Assembly (NCBI GenBank): GCA_947171615.1 | Contig: CAMVYG010000101.1 | Span: 1-7,709 of the forward strand | Reading direction: 5' to 3' | DNA from: an uncultured Clostridia bacterium | Lineage (GTDB): Bacteria > Bacillota > Clostridia > Oscillospirales > Acutalibacteraceae | DNA length: 7,709 nt | Translations under genes and position numbers: made by a program | In this document: positions 5,591-7,709 of the stretch, in pieces | Layout of the letters: every line of letters starts with the position of its first letter | Numbering within the stretch: position 1 is the stretch's first letter | Notes under the pieces: generated by a model | Told to the model about the DNA's origin: nothing | The model's database searches: none | Seen by the model: the letters and a program-made list of their open reading frames with translations, nothing else

Positions 5591-5618
5591 GATGCTGGAT
5601 GCTGGATTCTGGATGCTA
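5591..5618. repeat. Four tandem 7-base units (GATGCTG type)
   Basis: GATGCTG, GATGCTG, GATTCTG, GATGCTA in direct succession. It is flanked on the right by a small GTGGT/ACCAC hairpin at 5623-5635. No coding potential; it is part of the intergenic repeat cluster. Confidence 0.75.
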
Positions 5619-5696
5619 GACGGTGGTGGCACCACACTGTGGCGCAAAAAAAGAAGGGCGGTTAGTGTGATAAATGGGAATTTAACGCACTGGTTA

Positions 5697-5730
5697 TTAG
5701 CGGTTAGTTGTTAGTCGTTAGAAAGGACAT
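5697..5730. repeat. GTTAG-type direct repeat, copy 2
   Basis: Second copy of the 34-base unit at 5553-5586, 144 bases downstream. The inner C and T steps are exchanged and GG replaces AA before ACAT. The 110 bases between the copies hold the GATGCTG units and short hairpins but no gene. Confidence 0.8.
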
Positions 5731-5754
5731 CGCACTTACTGTCATTACTGAACA

Positions 5755-5778
5755 GAAAACAAAGTGAACTTTGTTTTC
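5755..5778. repeat. 11-bp palindromic hairpin
   Basis: GAAAACAAAGT at 5755-5765 and ACTTTGTTTTC at 5768-5778 are perfect complements separated by GA. The right arm has a T4 stretch, so it could act weakly as a terminator for the gene upstream, but the stem is AT-rich and it may equally be the end of a repeat element. Confidence 0.6.
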
Positions 5779-5781
5779 CTG

Positions 5782-5865
5782 GAAGAATCTCGGTTAGCAG
5801 TGACCAACGGATAGAAGGGCATTGTACCCGCCAGCTGAGATATAACCGAGATTCTTCGTCACTGC
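5782..5865. repeat. Interleaved inverted repeat (order A-B-A'-B')
   Basis: Block A, GAAGAATCTCGGTTA (5782-5796), is perfectly complementary to 5843-5857. The adjacent block B, GCAGTGAC (5797-5804), is perfectly complementary to 5858-5865. The blocks are not nested: the order is A, B, A', B'. The right half followed by TTTCTCAGGATGACA resembles a GATTCTTCGTCACT...CTCAGAATGAC repeat I associate with Clostridial intergenic regions. No gene lies in it. Confidence 0.75.
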
Positions 5866-5921
5866 GTTTCTCAGGATGACAACTAACGATAGAGGCGGGT
5901 AAGATAAATTATTGTTTAGTA

Positions 5922-6003
5922 TTCATCCCCTGGCTCCCCTGATGAAGGGAAAATCTGCTCTCCGAGCAGATTACGCTGTCGAGCGAAGCGAGACTGAGAG
6001 GTT
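5922..6003. repeat. Clostridial-style intergenic repeat element with internal hairpins
   Basis: Contains TGGCTCCCCTGATGA, a perfect 9-bp hairpin (AATCTGCTC at 5952-5960, GAGCAGATT at 5964-5972, loop TCC), then CTGTCGAGCGAAGCGAGACT and GAGAGGT. TTCATC at 5922-5927 also pairs with GATGAA at 5941-5946. From memory this resembles a repeat scattered through Clostridial genomes; here the 9-bp hairpin seems to sit inside it. 5866-5921 and 6004-6057 show nothing further that I can assign. Confidence 0.5.
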
Positions 6004-6057
6004 AGGTTCTTTCAAAGGATAGACGGCTAATTTATCGGTTGATCAAAACCACCCTTC

Positions 6058-6086
6058 TTGACAAATTTGTGAGAGTTTGGTAAGCT
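6058..6086 (+). promoter_or_regulatory. Promoter of the riboswitch-antiporter transcript
   Basis: A perfect TTGACA at 6058-6063, a 17-base spacer, and TAAGCT at 6081-6086 preceded by TGG, which gives an extended -10 (TGnTA). The -10 itself is weak (3 of 6). Predicted start near 6093, about ten bases before the aptamer, which is the expected placement. Confidence 0.5.
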
Positions 6087-6103
6087 TTACAAGGAAATTC
6101 CAA

Positions 6104-6186
6104 ACGGGGGAGTAGCAGGCGTATTTGCGCAGCAAGTCAACAACCTCGGCCTTTGGGCCTGGCTTGCTTTTATTTGCGAGACCCGT
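6104..6186 (+). promoter_or_regulatory. yybP-ykoY (manganese) riboswitch aptamer
   Basis: The hallmark conserved pieces are present in order: GGGGGAGTAGC at 6106-6116, a variable GCG...CGC arm, AGCAAGTCAACAA at 6131-6143, a GGCC-TTTG-GGCC hairpin at 6148-6159, CTTGCT at 6163-6168 pairing with AGCAAG at 6131-6136, and TTTGCGAGACC at 6173-6183. The closing stem P1 is ACGGG (6104-6108) with CCCGT (6182-6186). This RNA class is known to bind Mn2+ and usually turns on metal-export genes. Here it precedes a cation antiporter, and its 3' P1 strand is shared with a terminator stem, which indicates control by transcription termination. Confidence 0.88.
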
Positions 6187-6222
6187 GTATGCGCTTTGGG
6201 GCCATACGCGGGGTCTGTTTTT
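6180..6222 (+). terminator. Riboswitch-controlled terminator 1
   Basis: GACCCGTGTATG at 6180-6191 pairs with CATACGCGGGGTC at 6203-6215 over 12 pairs with one bulged G (6210), followed by TGTTTTT. The left arm contains CCCGT, the 3' strand of aptamer stem P1, so the folded aptamer and this terminator cannot form together. This gives the expected ON response when ligand is bound. Confidence 0.8.
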
Positions 6223-6228
6223 GAAAAG

Positions 6229-6261
6229 AACCGGGTATGGCGCGGAGTCATACCCGGTTTT
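6229..6261 (+). terminator. Terminator 2 in the same leader
   Basis: AACCGGGTATG at 6229-6239 pairs perfectly (11 pairs) with CATACCCGGTT at 6249-6259 around a 9-base loop and ends in TTTT (then CCGCATTTTT). It lies between terminator 1 and the antiporter gene. Its left arm plus loop bases (GTATGGC at 6235-6241) is complementary to GCCATAC at 6201-6207 in terminator 1. Confidence 0.75.
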
Positions 6262-6346
6262 CCGCATTTTTGGGAAAGCTGGAGACTGTCTGGAAAAAGG
6301 CTCCCGGAACAGTTCTGGCTGAAAAAGAAAGGAAAGTGGTCAAAAA

Positions 6347-7333
6347 ATGGTTGTTGCGGTTCTGTTGTTTTTGTTGGGGTTGATCCTGCTCATCAAGGGC
6401 GGGGACTGGTTTGTGGATGGCGCTACCGGCATCGCCCATCGGTTCCATGTACCGGAGATCCTGATCGGCGCCACGGTGGTTTCCATCGGCACCACGCTGC
6501 CGGAGGTGATGGTTTCTGCCACTTCGGCGGTAAGCGGGCACGGGGAGATCGCCTATGGCAATGCCATAGGCTCCATCATCTGCAATACGGCGCTGATCGC
6601 CGCTATCGTAGTGGCGGTGCGCCCCGGGGAGATCGACCGAAAGGCCCTTCGCATCCCCATTGCCTTTTTCTTTGGCGCTTCGGCGGTCTATATGGCTGCG
6701 GCCTATCTATTCGGCGGTTTCAGCAGATTGACCGGCGTGCTGCTGCTGTTGATCTTTGTGGCCTATATGGCAATTACCATCACCCAGGCGGTGAAGGGGC
6801 CGAAGCTCACGCCTCCCGCTGAAGCAGAGGAAGAGGGAAAAGAGCAGGAGGAAGAGCCGAATCCCCTTTACAAGGATATTTTACTGCTGGTGATCGGCGC
6901 GGCGCTGATCGCTGTGGGAGCTAATCTTCTGGTGGATAACGGCACCATTATTGCCAAAGCGCTGGGCGTACCGGAATCGGTGATCGCCCTGACCTTTGTG
7001 GCCCTGGGTACCTCTCTGCCGGAGCTGGTAACGGCCGTTACATCTCTTATCAAAGGGCACGGAGCGTTGTCTCTGGGCAATGTGGTGGGGGCAAATCTCT
7101 TTAATCTGGTGCTGGTTTCCGGTGTTTCCACCGTGCTTTCGCCCTTTGCCATTCCCGGTGGAAAGATGATCGCCGGAATGAACGCTTCTCTGGTAGTGGA
7201 TATTCCCCTGATGCTCTGTGTCATGGCATTTTTGACCATTCCTGCTCTGAAACGAGGAAAGCTCAGCCGCTTTCAGGGCGTGGCATTGCTGATCGTATAT
7301 GCCGCCTTCTGCGTGTTCCAGTTCGTAAGCTGA
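6347..7333 (+). CDS. Calcium/sodium antiporter family (CaCA, YrbG-like) membrane transporter
   Basis: A 328-residue polytopic inner-membrane cation/cation (or cation/proton) exchanger. The two family alpha repeats are plain: GATVVSIGTTLPEVMVSATS (41-60) with GNAIGSIICNTAL (71-83), and TFVALGTSLPELVTAVTSL (216-234) with GNVVGANLFNLVLV (244-257). Glu53 and Glu226 are the expected ion-binding carboxylates. About ten hydrophobic segments form two halves joined by a cytoplasmic loop at roughly 150-172 that is unusually acidic (AEAEEEGKEQEEEP). Length is normal for bacterial members. An AAAGGAAAG site lies upstream of the ATG at 6347. The Mn2+-type riboswitch in its leader suggests that it exports Mn2+ or is needed during Mn2+ excess, although family members are usually annotated for calcium. 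A strong terminator follows the stop, so it is a single-gene unit. Confidence 0.92.
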   Translation: MVVAVLLFLLGLILLIKGGDWFVDGATGIAHRFHVPEILIGATVVSIGTTLPEVMVSATSAVSGHGEIAYGNAIGSIICNTALIAAIVVAVRPGEIDRKALRIPIAFFFGASAVYMAAAYLFGGFSRLTGVLLLLIFVAYMAITITQAVKGPKLTPPAEAEEEGKEQEEEPNPLYKDILLLVIGAALIAVGANLLVDNGTIIAKALGVPESVIALTFVALGTSLPELVTAVTSLIKGHGALSLGNVVGANLFNLVLVSGVSTVLSPFAIPGGKMIAGMNASLVVDIPLMLCVMAFLTIPALKRGKLSRFQGVALLIVYAAFCVFQFVS

Positions 7334-7360
7334 TTTTACATCCAGTGTAGAGTAACAGGG

Positions 7361-7411
7361 AACCAGCCCTCTGCCGGAAAATCACTCCCGGCAGAGGGCT
7401 GGTTTGTTTTT
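7361..7411 (+). terminator. Strong rho-independent terminator of the antiporter gene
   Basis: A perfect 17-bp stem, AACCAGCCCTCTGCCGG at 7361-7377 and its complement at 7388-7404, with a 10-base loop and then TGTTTTT. It sits between convergent genes. The T run is only on the plus strand, so it mainly serves the antiporter, though the stem could also slow transcription arriving from the acetyltransferase gene. Confidence 0.93.
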
Positions 7412-7416
7412 GCTCT

Positions 7417-7709
7417 TTATCGGATCTCCTGCACCAGAATCAGACAGGGGTTTTCCTCGTCCCACAGGGTGGGAAAGCACTCCAGCCGGTGAAAGCCCAT
7501 GGCGGTGTAGAAAGCGCGGGTTTGGGCATAGCCGGAGTCGGGGTGGGAATCGCCCAGGGTTTTTACTTGCAGAAGGGTATACTCCTGTTTGCGGCAGAAG
7601 GCTTTCGCCCAGTCGATCAGCTGTCTGCCTGCTCCCCGGCGATGCTCTGACCGCAGTACCCCCATGACGAAGATCTCCGCCGCCTCCGGGGAGGTTTTCC
7701 GAAGGGACA
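7417..7709 (-). CDS. GNAT family N-acetyltransferase, 5' end beyond the window
   Basis: The C-terminal part of a cytosolic acetyl-CoA-dependent N-acetyltransferase. The frame stays open to the right edge (about 97 codons visible), so the ATG at 7665 is internal and the gene starts outside. Visible are the beta4 strand AEIFVMGVL, followed by the acetyl-CoA pyrophosphate loop HRRGAGRQLI (family R/Q-x-x-G-x-G/A), the helix DWAKAFCRKQEY, the strand LLQVKTL, and the late SGYAQTRAFYTAMGF with the conserved tyrosine and aromatic pair typical of the C-terminal GNAT motif. It ends WDEENPCLILVQEIR. The substrate cannot be inferred. The stop lies only six bases beyond the T run of the antiporter terminator, on the opposite strand. 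Confidence 0.85.
   Translation of the reverse strand, partial: SLRKTSPEAAEIFVMGVLRSEHRRGAGRQLIDWAKAFCRKQEYTLLQVKTLGDSHPDSGYAQTRAFYTAMGFHRLECFPTLWDEENPCLILVQEIR

Noticed and set aside
5553..5730. CRISPR array from the regularly repeated GTTAG units
   Set aside because: There are only two 34-base copies 144 bases apart. The units inside are degenerate 5-7-mers without spacers, and no cas gene is nearby.
6196..6822. 208-codon plus-strand frame overlapping the antiporter
   Set aside because: It runs through the terminator hairpins and is a +1-frame shadow of the antiporter, with low-complexity Arg/Gly/His content.
7404..7667. Plus-strand frame opposite the acetyltransferase
   Set aside because: The minus strand carries the GNAT motifs; the plus frame is proline/arginine-rich antisense and begins inside the terminator.

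Overview
The window looks like a chromosomal accessory stretch from a low-to-moderate GC Firmicute, most likely a gut-type member of the class Clostridia. The reasons are the AGGAGG-type ribosome sites, TTG starts, near-consensus TTGACA/TATAAT promoters, a yybP-ykoY manganese riboswitch, and intergenic repeats of a style I associate with Clostridia (GTTAG strings, GATGCTG units, and a GGCTCCCCT...GAGCGAAGCGAGACTGAGAG element). Composition shifts from AT-rich at the left edge to clearly GC-richer at the right, so the gene set is probably a mosaic. No taxon below class can be named from the sequence alone.

Layout. 1-280: the C-terminal part of an unrecognised AT-rich gene. 430-1551: an R2K-clade ATP-grasp enzyme with an N-terminal beta-barrel resembling EF-Tu domain II. 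1628-2686: an MccF-like S66 peptidase with its catalytic triad intact. 2750-3187: a small protein of two related modules that starts at TTG. Facing it, 3207-3710 (minus): a complete SLOG/DUF1273 (YpsA-like) protein. This is transcribed divergently from a 67-residue Cro/CI-type HTH regulator (3810-4013) through two strong overlapping promoters that share a mirrored 12-bp operator. Behind the HTH gene are its terminator and a decayed partial copy of the SLOG gene. 4373-4954: an isoprenylcysteine carboxyl methyltransferase-like membrane protein. 5074-5556: an MGMT-fold protein without the alkyl-acceptor cysteine.

5557-6346 holds no protein gene. Its left part is a cluster of repeats and inverted repeats. 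Its right part is a promoter, a yybP-ykoY (Mn2+) aptamer and two consecutive terminator hairpins, leading into a CaCA-family cation antiporter (6347-7333). A strong 17-bp-stem terminator follows, and then the 3' part of a convergent GNAT acetyltransferase gene that runs off the right edge.

How the parts may work together. The ATP-grasp (a probable peptide/amide ligase) and the MccF-like carboxypeptidase lie in the same direction 76 bases apart and could make and hydrolyse a related amide bond; this is inference. The SLOG/HTH pair looks like an autoregulated switch. The riboswitch plus antiporter is a metal-responsive export unit, in which the aptamer's closing strand, two terminator stems and a possible antiterminator are mutually exclusive in a chain.
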